Part shown: piece after piece, positions 15,736 through 24,679 of the stretch
Layout: the number at the start of each line of letters is the position of its first letter
Numbering within the stretch: position 1 is the stretch's first letter
From: Halomonas zincidurans B6
Lineage (GTDB): Bacteria; Pseudomonadota; Gammaproteobacteria; Pseudomonadales; Halomonadaceae
Assembly (NCBI RefSeq): GCF_000731955.1
Contig: NZ_JNCK01000001.1
Location: forward strand, 1,736,001-1,800,000
Direction: 5' to 3'
Length of the DNA stretch: 64,000 bases
Position numbers and translations under genes: made by a program
The notes under the pieces: generated by a model
The model's input: only the letters and a program-made list of their open reading frames with translations
Database searches by the model: none
Told to the model about the DNA's origin: nothing

Positions 15736-16475
15736 TGGATTCGAACAGCCTGTCGCTGCTGCTGTTGCTGCTGCTCGGTCACTTGATCGGCGATTTCCTG
15801 CTCCAGAGCCAGGCCTGGGTGCGCAGCAAGGAGAGCCGCCACTACCTTTCGCCGGCCGTCTACCTGCACTCCGGCGTGCACGGCCTGCTGGCGCTTGTCG
15901 CCTTACTGGCCAGCGCGCAGGCCGCCCTGCCGACCCTCGCTGCCGTCGTGGCGATCAGCGTGACGCATCTGGCGATCGATATCGCCAAGAGCTACGCCCC
16001 GCCGCAGGCGCGCTATTTTCTGCTCGACCAGGCGCTGCACATCGGCGTGCTGCTGGTGGTCTGGGCGCTGCTGGTCGAATCCCCCGCATGGCTCGCCGAG
16101 CTTGGCGGCTGGTTGCTGCACCCGGCGCCGTTGCTGGTGGCGCTCGGCTATCTGTTGGTATTGCGCCCCACTTCGATCCTGATCGCGCTGATCATGCGGC
16201 GCTGGAGCCGCCAGGTCGACACCAGCGGCATGCTCGCCGATGCCGGCGCGCGCATCGGCATGCTCGAGCGCTTTCTGGTGCTGACCTTCGTGCTGGCCGA
16301 CCAACTGGTGCCGATCGGTTTCCTGCTCGCCGCCAAGTCAGTGTTGCGCTTCGGCGAATTGCGCGAGGACCGCGACCGCAAGCTGACCGAATACGTGCTG
16401 CTGGGCACCATGCTGAGCTTCGCCCTGACACTGTGCCTGGGCATCCTGATCCGCCGCGCGCTGGCGGCACTCTAG
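15732..16475 (+). CDS. DUF3307 polytopic membrane protein
   Basis: A 247-residue protein with six or more predicted membrane helices. It opens with the DUF3307 hallmark GHLIGDFLLQSQAWVRSKE (about residues 15-33). Further features are THLAIDIAKSY, a cytoplasmic-looking RRWSRQVDTSGMLADAGARIG segment, and VLADQLVPIGFLLAAKS. No enzymatic motif is apparent. It overlaps the satD-like gene by four bases, and that pairing probably reflects joint function at the membrane. No terminator is obvious downstream. Confidence 0.82.
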   Translation: MMDSNSLSLLLLLLLGHLIGDFLLQSQAWVRSKESRHYLSPAVYLHSGVHGLLALVALLASAQAALPTLAAVVAISVTHLAIDIAKSYAPPQARYFLLDQALHIGVLLVVWALLVESPAWLAELGGWLLHPAPLLVALGYLLVLRPTSILIALIMRRWSRQVDTSGMLADAGARIGMLERFLVLTFVLADQLVPIGFLLAAKSVLRFGELREDRDRKLTEYVLLGTMLSFALTLCLGILIRRALAAL

Positions 16476-16575
16476 AAGCCTGTCGCGACGGCCAATTATC
16501 AACCTCGGCAGGCTCGGCTGCCGCTCCGATCTTGGACGTGCCGCGGCGCTGAGGCAGCGTTCGGTGAGCGCGCTT

Positions 16576-16604
16576 TTGCCGCGCCCCCGGCTTGACCGTA
16601 CAAT
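16576..16604 (+). promoter_or_regulatory. Candidate sigma-70 promoter of proS
   Basis: TTGCCG (16576-16581), a 17-bp spacer and TACAAT (16599-16604), located 59 bp before the proS start. It is the best-spaced pair in the 187-bp gap after the DUF3307 gene, which otherwise shows no gene. Confidence 0.4.
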
Positions 16605-16662
16605 GCCACGAGCATTCTTACCGTCCCGTCCACGATGCCCAGATGAAGGAAACGCCGGACCC

Positions 16663-18384
16663 ATGCGCGCCAGCCAACTGTTGATCGCCACCCTCAAGGA
16701 AGTGCCCGCCGACGCCGAGATCGTCAGCCACCAGCTGATGCTGCGCGCGGGCATGATTCGCCGCCTGACTTCGGGGCTCTACAGCTGGCTGCCGATCGGC
16801 CTGCGCACGCTGCGCAAGGTCGAGCGCATCGTTCGCGAGGAGATGGATCGCGCCGGCGCCCAGGAGGTGCTGATGCCTTCGGTCCAGCCGGCGGAACTGT
16901 GGCAGGAATCCGGCCGCTGGGACCAGTACGGCGACCTGCTGCTGCGCATCCGTGACCGCCACGAGCGTGACTACTGCTATGGCCCGACCCACGAGGAAGT
17001 GATCACCGATCTGGTGCGCAAGGAGCTCTCCAGCTACAAGCAGCTGCCGAGCAACTTCTACCAGATTCAGACCAAGTTCCGCGACGAGACCCGTCCGCGC
17101 TTCGGGGTGATGCGCTCGCGGGAATTCATCATGAAGGATGCCTACTCATTCGATGTCGACCAGGCCGGGCTCCAGCGCTCCTATGAGGCGATGTATGACG
17201 CCTATATGCGCATCTTCACTCGCCTGGGTCTGAATTTCCGCGCCGTCGAGGCCGACAACGGCGACATTGGCGGCAGTGGCTCCCACGAGTTCCAGGTGCT
17301 GGCCGACTCCGGCGAGGATGCGGTGATTTTCTCCACCTCGTCTGATTACGCCGCCAACATCGAGAAGGCCGAGGCACTGCCTGCCCCGCTGGGCGAGGCC
17401 CCTGAACGTCCGGCACCACAGGAAGAGCTGCGCCTGGTCGACACACCCGATGCCCGCACCATTGCCGCGCTGGTCGAGCAGCACGGCCTGCCGATCGACA
17501 AGACCCTCAAGACGCTGATGGTGCATGCCGCCCAGGGCGGGCTGATCGCCCTGCTGGTGCGCGGCGACCATGAACTCAACGAGATCAAGGCCGAGAACCT
17601 GGCCGAAGTGGCGACACCCTTGACCATGGCCACGGAGGCCGAGATCCGCGCCGCGGTGGGCGCCGGTCCGGGCTCGCTGGGTCCGGTCGGCCTCGACATG
17701 CCGGTCATCGTCGATCGCAGCGTGGCGCTGATGAGCGATTTCGGCGCCGGCGCCAACGTCGACGGCAAGCACTACTTCGGCATCAACTGGGAGCGCGACG
17801 TGGCCTTGCCCAAGGTCGCCGACCTGCGCAATGTGGTCGAGGGCGACCCCTCGCCGGACGGTCAGGGCACCCTGTCCATCGCCCGCGGCATCGAGGTGGG
17901 CCACGTCTTCCAACTGGGTCAGAAATATTCCCAGGCGATGAACGCCACGGTGCTCGACGACAGCGGCAAGGCCGCCAAGCTGTGGATGGGCTGCTACGGC
18001 ATCGGCATTACCCGCATCGTCGCGGCGGCGATCGAACAGAACCATGACGACGCCGGAATCATCTGGCCCAACGCCATCGCCCCGTTCGAGGTGGTGCTGG
18101 TGCCGATGAATGCGCACAAGTCGCAGCGCGTGCGCGAAACCGCCGAACGCCTGTACGGCGAGCTCAAGGCCCAGGGCATTGACGTGTTGCTCGACGACCG
18201 CGATACGCGTCCCGGCGTCAAGTTTGCCGACCAGGAGCTGATCGGCATTCCGCATCGCGTGGTGATCGGCGATCGCGGACTCGATAACGGCGAGCTCGAA
18301 TACAAGGGGCGCCGCGACAACGACAACACCATGATTGCCGCCGACAGCCTGGTCGACTTCCTGCGTGAACGCCTGCAGGGCTGA
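16663..18384 (+). CDS. proS: Prolyl-tRNA synthetase
   Basis: A 573-residue class II synthetase of the bacterial type with the editing insertion. N-terminal MRASQLLIATLKEVPADAEIVSHQ is seen as the family start. Motif 2 is in FRDETRPRFGVMRSREFIMKDAY, the editing (YbaK-like) domain spans about residues 225-400, and motif 3 is in GCYGIGITRIVAAAIEQ. A C-terminal anticodon domain follows. The ATG at 16663 is preferred over an upstream in-frame ATG at 16564 because family similarity begins here. It charges tRNA-Pro; editing clears alanine misacylation. Confidence 0.96.
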   Translation: MRASQLLIATLKEVPADAEIVSHQLMLRAGMIRRLTSGLYSWLPIGLRTLRKVERIVREEMDRAGAQEVLMPSVQPAELWQESGRWDQYGDLLLRIRDRHERDYCYGPTHEEVITDLVRKELSSYKQLPSNFYQIQTKFRDETRPRFGVMRSREFIMKDAYSFDVDQAGLQRSYEAMYDAYMRIFTRLGLNFRAVEADNGDIGGSGSHEFQVLADSGEDAVIFSTSSDYAANIEKAEALPAPLGEAPERPAPQEELRLVDTPDARTIAALVEQHGLPIDKTLKTLMVHAAQGGLIALLVRGDHELNEIKAENLAEVATPLTMATEAEIRAAVGAGPGSLGPVGLDMPVIVDRSVALMSDFGAGANVDGKHYFGINWERDVALPKVADLRNVVEGDPSPDGQGTLSIARGIEVGHVFQLGQKYSQAMNATVLDDSGKAAKLWMGCYGIGITRIVAAAIEQNHDDAGIIWPNAIAPFEVVLVPMNAHKSQRVRETAERLYGELKAQGIDVLLDDRDTRPGVKFADQELIGIPHRVVIGDRGLDNGELEYKGRRDNDNTMIAADSLVDFLRERLQG

Positions 18385-18418
18385 GCGGCGCCGGTCATGG
18401 CCGCGTGGCCGTCACGGT

Positions 18419-19612
18419 TCAAAGCATCTCGAACAGGCTCATGCCACGCATGTCGACGAAGGTCTTCTGCGAGGCCTGCAGGCCTACCTGGCGTAGCGTG
18501 TAGTCGGAAATCGCACTGGCGTAATCCAGATCGACCAGCTCGGACAGGGTCGATTCGTAGTTCAAGCTGCGGTTGCCGCCCACGGTGTCCAGCACGTCCA
18601 GTTCGTTGAGTCGCGCACCGACCGAGGCCCGCACGGTGAGTACGTTGTCGAGGCTGTTGTCGAGCTGGCGACTGACCGATGACAGCGTGTTGCTGAGATC
18701 CGCCTGCTTGGCCGAGGTATCGGCAGGCGACTCCAGGGCGGCCAGGGCACTTTCCAGTGTTGCAAAGACGCTCTGATCCTGGCCCTTGGTCATCTCGATG
18801 GCATCATCCTGCTTCGGCTCGCCTTCCAGCGTGATGGACATGCCATTGAATTCAATGGGCTCGCCAGCCGTGTAGGTATCGGTCAATAGTGCAGTGCCCA
18901 GACCGTCGGTGATACTGAAGGTCGTCGCATCGGTGAACGTTAGCGTATAGCTTGCGCCGAAGCCATCCGCCGCTGCGTCCCTGACGCTGGGCCCGGTGAA
19001 GGTCAACGTGCTGTCCGCTGCCGTCGTGGCTTCGGCCACGTAATCGGATCCGGCGTGGACTCCGGAGAAGACGTCCAGGCCGCTGTCGCCCACCGGCATC
19101 TGACGCGACGAATCGACCTGCTGGGCACGCACCGAATCGGCGCCCTGGTATACGATCCTACCGCCCTGCTTGACGAACGGCGAAGCGTTGTCCTTGACAC
19201 CGCCGAACAGGTAGTCGCCGTTGCCGTTGGTGGTGTTGGCCTGACCCAGCAGACTCTCGTAGATGCCACGCAGCTCGCTACCGATCGCGGAGCGGTCGGC
19301 ATCGCTCAGGGTACCGTTGCCGGCTTGCACGATCAGTGTCTTGGCGCTGGAGATCGCGTCGCTGACGCTATTGAGTACGCTCTCTTCCTGCGATAGCGCA
19401 TTGCGCGCCGTAACGCGGGCATCGGCGTATTGCTGCGATACCGCCATCGACTGCGAGACGCTGACCGCGCGCGAGGCCGCTTGCGGGTCGTCGGACGGGT
19501 TGACGACGCGGCGCCCGGTCGCCAGCTGCTGGCCGACATCGAGAAAGGCGCTCTGCTGGCGATTCATCGACGACAGGCTGGATTCAAACATGGTCACGGT
19601 ACTGATGCGCAT
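18419..19612 (-). CDS. flgL: Flagellar hook-associated protein FlgL (HAP3)
   Basis: A 397-residue hook-filament junction protein. The N-terminus MRISTVTMFESSLSSMNRQQ and C-terminal coiled region (SVGARLNELDVLD...SDYTLRQVGLQASQKTF) resemble flagellin ends, as known for HAP3. The middle is variable. It lies 31 bp after flgK as the last gene of the flg run; the sigma-28 site before flgK probably serves both. It is exported by the flagellar type III apparatus, so there is no signal peptide. Confidence 0.93.
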   Translation of the reverse strand: MRISTVTMFESSLSSMNRQQSAFLDVGQQLATGRRVVNPSDDPQAASRAVSVSQSMAVSQQYADARVTARNALSQEESVLNSVSDAISSAKTLIVQAGNGTLSDADRSAIGSELRGIYESLLGQANTTNGNGDYLFGGVKDNASPFVKQGGRIVYQGADSVRAQQVDSSRQMPVGDSGLDVFSGVHAGSDYVAEATTAADSTLTFTGPSVRDAAADGFGASYTLTFTDATTFSITDGLGTALLTDTYTAGEPIEFNGMSITLEGEPKQDDAIEMTKGQDQSVFATLESALAALESPADTSAKQADLSNTLSSVSRQLDNSLDNVLTVRASVGARLNELDVLDTVGGNRSLNYESTLSELVDLDYASAISDYTLRQVGLQASQKTFVDMRGMSLFEML

Positions 19613-19643
19613 GACGAAACCTCAATAATCTAAGTAACCGGGA

Positions 19644-21590
19644 TCAACGAATGCCCAGGATGGTGTCGAGTAACGTGCTGCCTGTCTGGATGACCTTGGC
19701 GTTGGCCTGATAGAACTGCTGGAAGCGGATCAGGTTGGCGGCCTCCTCGTCGAGATTGACCCCCGACTCGGACTGCTGCACGGCCGTCAGCTGCTCGGTC
19801 AGCACCGACTGCGCGCTCAGATTCGCCTGGACGACGTTGGTCCGGTTGCCCACGTCGCTGACCAGCGACGCATAGGCCTCGCTCAAGCTCGCCTTGCCTT
19901 CGACGAGCCCGCCCTGCTGCAGACTCTGCAACGCCAGGGCATTGCGGTTGTCGCCGCTGGCGGGATCCGACGACAAGGTCAGCGTGTCCCCATCGACGGG
20001 CTTTCCGCTGAACGTCATGCTGATCCCGTCGATGGACAGCGTATCGCCCGCGGACAGCTTGACGCTCGACGGATCTGCCGGAACCTCGCCATTGACCAGG
20101 ACTTGGCTGCCGGCAGGCGCATTGGGGCTCAGCGTGAATGCGTCATTGGCGGCATCGGCAGCGCTGATGGAAATATCCATCTGGATACTCGTGGTGGGCA
20201 GCGTAAAACCATCCTCGATCGTCACGCTGCTGGCCGCCAGTGTACTTCCCGCCTTGAGCGACGGCGTCACCTGGACATGGGCGCTGGCGGCAATCTTGGA
20301 AGTATCGTCAATGACGTTTTCAAGCTGTCCGGCCAGGTTCCTGGTCGGCTGAATCAGGAACGTATCGCCTTCGGCGATGGCGCCCGAGGACTCATCGAGG
20401 GTCAGGGTCATGCCGTCAAACGACAGCGTCGTGTTGCTGCCGGCATCGGTTCCGGCCGTCGGCTGCGGGTCCAGCGGCGTCTTGCTCCCGGCCCGGGAAA
20501 CGACGAAATCGCCACTCTCGTACTTGATCTGATAATCGCTGGTCGTCACCGCCGAGAAAGCGCTGAATTCGGCACTGAAACTCGCGCCACTGGCGTTCCT
20601 CTCATTGGAAAAGACACTCGGTGAACCGATGGCGAAGAAGTCCTGGCCCTGGGCGCCATTCAGATCCTGACCGGCGCGATGTTGCTCGTTGAAGCCTTCG
20701 GCCAATGCCAGCGCCATCTGGCCGACCTGATTCTGGGTCTTGTCCAGCGTTTCGCTGCGGAAGGTCATCAAGCCGCCCAGCGTGCCGCCCTCGAAAGTCG
20801 ACTCGGCCAGCTCGATCGTGCTGCCGCCGGGATCGTTGTAGGCAACCACGGTCCGCGTGGGATCGGATGACGACGGGACCGCCTCCAGCGAATAGCTGTT
20901 GTTGCCGGCGACCAGCGGTTGGCCATTGGCCATGGTCAGGTTGTAGGTGCCGCCATCCTGGATCGACAGCTTGACATCGATGCGCTCACTCAACCCGGCG
21001 ACCAGATTATCGCGCTGGTTGAGCAGATTGTTGGGCACCTCGCCGGTCTTGGCCTGGGTCAGCGAGATCTGCCGATTGAGCTTGGCCAACTGCTCGGTGG
21101 TGTTGTTGATCTGAGTGACTTCGTCGCGTACCTGGCCGTTGATACCCGACTGCATGTCGTCGAGATAGCTGTCGAAAGCCCGGAACTGGGCGGTCAGCGT
21201 ATCCGCGCTGCCGATCAGCCCCTGGCGTGCCGCCGGGTCGGAAGGCGCCCCGGAAAGGTCCTCGAGCGACGAGAAGAAGCTCTGCATCAGCGGTGCGAGC
21301 CCGGCCTCGCCATCGGCAAGCAGATTGTCGAGCTGGCTGACCTGGGTATCGTAGGCCTGCAGCGCGCTCGAGCGACTGCTCGATTCGTTGAGCTGCGAAG
21401 CGATGTACTGGTTGAACTGGCGCTCGATGTCGTTGACCTGGACGCCGCCGCCACTGGGGCTGGTTTCACCCAGCTGGGTGATCTGGCGGTTGTAGCCCGG
21501 CGTATAGACGTTGCTGATGTTGGTGCTGGTCGTCTGCAGGGCAACCTGGGCAGCGCTGAGGCCGCTAAGGCCAGTGGAGAAGAGGCTCAT
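19644..21590 (-). CDS. flgK: Flagellar hook-associated protein FlgK (HAP1)
   Basis: A 648-residue junction protein, somewhat long for the family, with the axial-protein N-terminus MSLFSTGLSGLSAAQVALQTT and NISNVYTPGYNRQ. The C-terminal axial helix is GVNLDEEAANLIRFQQFYQANAKVI. The long middle (about residues 330-560) contains repeats of Ser/Thr-rich beta segments, typical of the exposed domain. It caps the hook for FlgL and filament assembly. The start at 21590 is 38 bp downstream of a consensus sigma-28 promoter. Confidence 0.95.
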   Translation of the reverse strand: MSLFSTGLSGLSAAQVALQTTSTNISNVYTPGYNRQITQLGETSPSGGGVQVNDIERQFNQYIASQLNESSSRSSALQAYDTQVSQLDNLLADGEAGLAPLMQSFFSSLEDLSGAPSDPAARQGLIGSADTLTAQFRAFDSYLDDMQSGINGQVRDEVTQINNTTEQLAKLNRQISLTQAKTGEVPNNLLNQRDNLVAGLSERIDVKLSIQDGGTYNLTMANGQPLVAGNNSYSLEAVPSSSDPTRTVVAYNDPGGSTIELAESTFEGGTLGGLMTFRSETLDKTQNQVGQMALALAEGFNEQHRAGQDLNGAQGQDFFAIGSPSVFSNERNASGASFSAEFSAFSAVTTSDYQIKYESGDFVVSRAGSKTPLDPQPTAGTDAGSNTTLSFDGMTLTLDESSGAIAEGDTFLIQPTRNLAGQLENVIDDTSKIAASAHVQVTPSLKAGSTLAASSVTIEDGFTLPTTSIQMDISISAADAANDAFTLSPNAPAGSQVLVNGEVPADPSSVKLSAGDTLSIDGISMTFSGKPVDGDTLTLSSDPASGDNRNALALQSLQQGGLVEGKASLSEAYASLVSDVGNRTNVVQANLSAQSVLTEQLTAVQQSESGVNLDEEAANLIRFQQFYQANAKVIQTGSTLLDTILGIR

Positions 21591-21627
21591 GGGTCCATCC
21601 CGATCTAGGAGCTTGCAATTACCCGAT

Positions 21628-21654
21628 TTATCGGCCGGCGCTCATGAAACTTGA
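21628..21654 (-). promoter_or_regulatory. Sigma-28 (FliA) promoter of flgKL
   Basis: Read on the minus strand: TCAAGTTT (21654-21647), an 11-bp spacer and GCCGATAA (21635-21628). This matches the FliA consensus TAAAGTTT-N11-GCCGATAA with one difference. It sits between flgJ and flgK, so the junction genes can be expressed late and apart from flgBCDEFGHIJ. Confidence 0.85.
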
Positions 21655-21679
21655 AGCCGGCCACCATTTTCTGGACGAC

Positions 21680-22789
21680 TCAGAAAATTTGCGTCGGCAA
21701 CCGGTCGATGGCGTAGGCATCGAGCTTGGCGCGGGCGTCGCTGGCCGGCCTCGACGCATTCGCAGCCAGTTGCGGTTCATCCGTCCCGCGCAAGCCCAGC
21801 GTATCCATGATCGCGATCAGCTTGTCGGCATAGGCCGGATCGGTGGCATAACCGCCCGCCTGCAAGGCGCGCGCCGCAGCGTCGGCATTGCTGGCAGTGA
21901 CCACCCCGGCGTAGCGCGGGTTGTCGCCGATCAACCGGGCGTAGTCGGTGAATGCCGCCTCGAAATCGTCATAGACGCGGAAGCGATCGACGATCTTGAC
22001 CGCCCGCCCGTCGACATATTCGGTGGTGGTGATGTCGGTGGTCTCGCCCTGCCATTGACTGCCCGTCTTGATGCCGAACAGGTTGTAGCTGTTGTTGCCA
22101 TCCGCGGTGGGTATTTCATTGCGCCCCCAGCCGGTTTCCAGCGCGGCCTGTGCCAGAATCAGCTCGGCTGGCACGCCGGTGGTGCGGCTGGCCGCCTGCG
22201 CCGGGCCGCGGAGCTCGCGCAGGAACTCGGCGACGTGCGCCGGGCGCTCGCGGCCGCTAGCGTCAATGGCCGCCGATGCACCGCCAGCAGTCGATTCATA
22301 GCCGCTCCCCGCCGGCTTCAGCTCCAGCGCATCGAGGAACCGCGTCGGTGATTCCTCGGTTAGCGCCTCGCCAGCCCGAGAAGCAGTCGGCAGATCGCCG
22401 CCCTGCAGACCGCCATGCAATACTCGCGGCGCGCCCCGTGGTATCCCGGCGATCAGCGACTCACTGACGCTGTCGGCCTTGGGCACCAGGCCACGATCCT
22501 CGAGTTGCTGCACCAATTGTTCGGCGAGTCCGATGCCTTGCCCCGACAAGTGCTGCGACCACTGCTGATCGAGCATCTCCGTATAAAAGCGCGTCTGCTG
22601 ACTGTCCAGCAATCCGGATTGAGGGCTCGCGTCGCGCATGCTCTTGAGCATCATCTTGAGAAAGACCGCCTCGAACTGCTTGGCAGCCTCGCGTACACCC
22701 TCCTCGGGCCGGTTGCTGGCCGTCTGCTTGAGTCGCTGCAACCCCTGCATGTCGAGTGCGAACTGGCCGCCGGTACTATTCATCGACAT
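21680..22789 (-). CDS. flgJ: Flagellar rod-assembly protein / muramidase FlgJ
   Basis: A 369-residue two-domain protein. The N-terminal rod-binding part (about 20-110) includes VREAAKQFEAVFLKMMLKSMRDA. The C-terminal glucosaminidase-like part (about 175-330) has ELILAQAALETGWGR, with the catalytic Glu, then NNSYNLFGIKTG and FRVYDDFEAAFTDYARLI. It cuts peptidoglycan so the rod can pass. The start codon overlaps the flgI stop by one base. An Ala/Gly-rich linker separates the domains. Confidence 0.94.
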   Translation of the reverse strand: MSMNSTGGQFALDMQGLQRLKQTASNRPEEGVREAAKQFEAVFLKMMLKSMRDASPQSGLLDSQQTRFYTEMLDQQWSQHLSGQGIGLAEQLVQQLEDRGLVPKADSVSESLIAGIPRGAPRVLHGGLQGGDLPTASRAGEALTEESPTRFLDALELKPAGSGYESTAGGASAAIDASGRERPAHVAEFLRELRGPAQAASRTTGVPAELILAQAALETGWGRNEIPTADGNNSYNLFGIKTGSQWQGETTDITTTEYVDGRAVKIVDRFRVYDDFEAAFTDYARLIGDNPRYAGVVTASNADAAARALQAGGYATDPAYADKLIAIMDTLGLRGTDEPQLAANASRPASDARAKLDAYAIDRLPTQIF

Positions 22790-23922
22790 CAGATGATCTC
22801 CAGTTCCGCACGCAGCGAGCCCGAGGCCTTGAGGGCCTGGAGGATCGACATCAGATCCTGCGGCGTTGCACCCAGCGCATTGAGCGCACTGACCACCTTG
22901 GCCAGATCGGCACTGGTATCGAGCATCTGCAACGCGCCGCCTTCCTGTGACACCGACACTTCGGCATTGGGCACCACTACCGTCTGTCCCTGCGACAGCG
23001 GATTCGGCTGGCTGACCTGCGGATTGTTGTCGATGGTGATCGACAGATTGCCATACGCCACAGCCGCCTGGCGCAGCGTCACGGTGCTGGTCAATACCAC
23101 CGATCCGGTACGCGAATTGATGATCACCCGGGCCGGCTCCATCCCCAACGCCAGGTCGATGTTCTGTACCCGGGCCATGAAACGCACACGATTGTTGCTG
23201 TCCATGGGGGCATTTAAACGGATCACCCGTCCGTCGAGCGCCGCGGCTACCGGTGCGCCGAATTCCTGATTGATTGCCGTCACGGCGCGCTGGGCGTTGT
23301 CGAAACTGTATTCGTTTAGCTGCAGGTCCAGGATACCGTTGGCGCCGAGCTGCAGCGGCACCTCGCGCTCGACGGTGGCCCCGCCACTGATGCTGCCGCC
23401 GGCCTGCTGATTGATGGACACGCTGCTGCCGCCCGCCTGCGCGCCGGCGCCGCCGACGAAGACGTTGCCCTGAGCCATGGCGTAGACGTTGCCGTCGGCC
23501 CCTTTGAGTGGCGCCATCAGCAAGGTGCCGCCGCGCAGGCTGCGCGCGTTGCCCACCGAGGAAACGACGACATCGATCTCTTGGCCCTGACGGGCAAACG
23601 GCGGCAACTGGGCGGTGATCATGACCGCCGCCACGTTCTTGAGCTGCATGTTGGTCCCGGCCGGCACGCTGATGCCCAACTGGGAAAGCATGTTGGTCAG
23701 GCTCTGGGTGGTGAACGGCGCCTGGGTGGTCTGGTCGCCCGAACCATCCAGACCGACCACCAGGCCATAGCCCACCAGGGCGTTGTCACGGACCCCGGCG
23801 AAGGAAGCGAGGTCGCGAATACGCTCGGCCTGTGCCGGCATCGTCAGCGCAACCAGCAGGCACAAGCCGGCCAGCCAGCGAAAGCCCGGCTGAGAGAATG
23901 AAAGGAAGCGGTGAATAGACAT
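22789..23922 (-). CDS. flgI: Flagellar P-ring protein FlgI
   Basis: About 377 residues. The signal peptide (RWLAGLCLLVALTMPAQA) is followed by the mature start ERIRDLASFAGVRDNALVGYG, highly conserved in FlgI. Other family blocks are VGLDGSGDQTTQAPFT and the C-terminal PQDLMSILQALKASGSLRAEL. It forms the periplasmic ring round the rod. I chose ATG 23922 because AAGGG lies nine bases upstream; ATGs at 23928 and 23958 are in frame but less well spaced. Confidence 0.94.
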   Translation of the reverse strand: MSIHRFLSFSQPGFRWLAGLCLLVALTMPAQAERIRDLASFAGVRDNALVGYGLVVGLDGSGDQTTQAPFTTQSLTNMLSQLGISVPAGTNMQLKNVAAVMITAQLPPFARQGQEIDVVVSSVGNARSLRGGTLLMAPLKGADGNVYAMAQGNVFVGGAGAQAGGSSVSINQQAGGSISGGATVEREVPLQLGANGILDLQLNEYSFDNAQRAVTAINQEFGAPVAAALDGRVIRLNAPMDSNNRVRFMARVQNIDLALGMEPARVIINSRTGSVVLTSTVTLRQAAVAYGNLSITIDNNPQVSQPNPLSQGQTVVVPNAEVSVSQEGGALQMLDTSADLAKVVSALNALGATPQDLMSILQALKASGSLRAELEII

Positions 23923-23954
23923 GATCATCAACCCTTGATGCCTGCGATATAACA

Positions 23955-24629
23955 TCAAAACGGCGACACATTGAGGAAGAAGCGCTGCAGCCAGCCCATG
24001 GTCTGCGCCTCGTTGATATAACCGTCGCCCACGTACTCGATGCGCGCATCCGCGACTTCGGTCGAGACGACGGTATTGCGGCCGCTGATCGTGCGCGGAT
24101 TGACGACCCCCGAGAAACGAATGAACTCGGTGCCCTGATTGATGGCGATCTGTTTCTCGCCACGCACCTTCAGGTTGCCGTTATAGAGCACGTCGATGAC
24201 CGTGACGGTGATCGTGCCGGTAAAACTGTTGTTGGCGGCCGCACCGCCGCTGCCGGAAAAGTCGTTTTTGCCGGACACATCGAAACCGTATTCGGCCAGC
24301 TGGTCGAGCGCATCGGGCAACTGAGCGAGCTCCAGGCTCGCGCTGCCATCGCGGCCGGCGTTGGCCGAGGAGTTCTTGCTGGCGCTGACATCCTCGTCGA
24401 GGACGATAGTCAGGATATCGCCGATGTTGCGCGGACGGCGATCCTCGAACAACGGCTGATAGCCGGTGGCCGGCTGGAAGATCGAGCCATTGGGAATCGG
24501 CGGCGGCGGCTCGTTGATCACCACCTTTTCCTGTTCGCCGACCACCGACGGGCGCGGCAACTGCGCGCAACCGCCTACGACCAGCATCACGATCCCCACC
24601 CACAAGCTCCGCAGCACACGGTTCGGCAT
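23955..24629 (-). CDS. flgH: Flagellar L-ring lipoprotein FlgH
   Basis: About 224 residues with a lipoprotein signal ending in VVGGC (lipobox, Cys20), so it is anchored in the outer membrane as the L ring. Family blocks are LFEDRRPRNIGDILTIVLDE, NLKVRGEKQIAINQGTEFIR and SGVVNPRTISGRNTV. The ATG at 24629 is chosen since GGGAGG precedes it and it gives a normal lipoprotein signal; an in-frame GTG at 24683 overlaps the flgG stop and would make an unusually long n-region. Confidence 0.93.
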   Translation of the reverse strand: MPNRVLRSLWVGIVMLVVGGCAQLPRPSVVGEQEKVVINEPPPPIPNGSIFQPATGYQPLFEDRRPRNIGDILTIVLDEDVSASKNSSANAGRDGSASLELAQLPDALDQLAEYGFDVSGKNDFSGSGGAAANNSFTGTITVTVIDVLYNGNLKVRGEKQIAINQGTEFIRFSGVVNPRTISGRNTVVSTEVADARIEYVGDGYINEAQTMGWLQRFFLNVSPF

Positions 24630-24679
24630 GCGTTTCCCCACCTCCCGCATCGGGCCAGTATTCATGTGGCAATCATCGA

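Noticed and set aside
17146..18255. Long antisense frame within proS
   Set aside because: It overlaps fully conserved synthetase motifs. The product is a typical reverse-strand shadow of high-GC codons.
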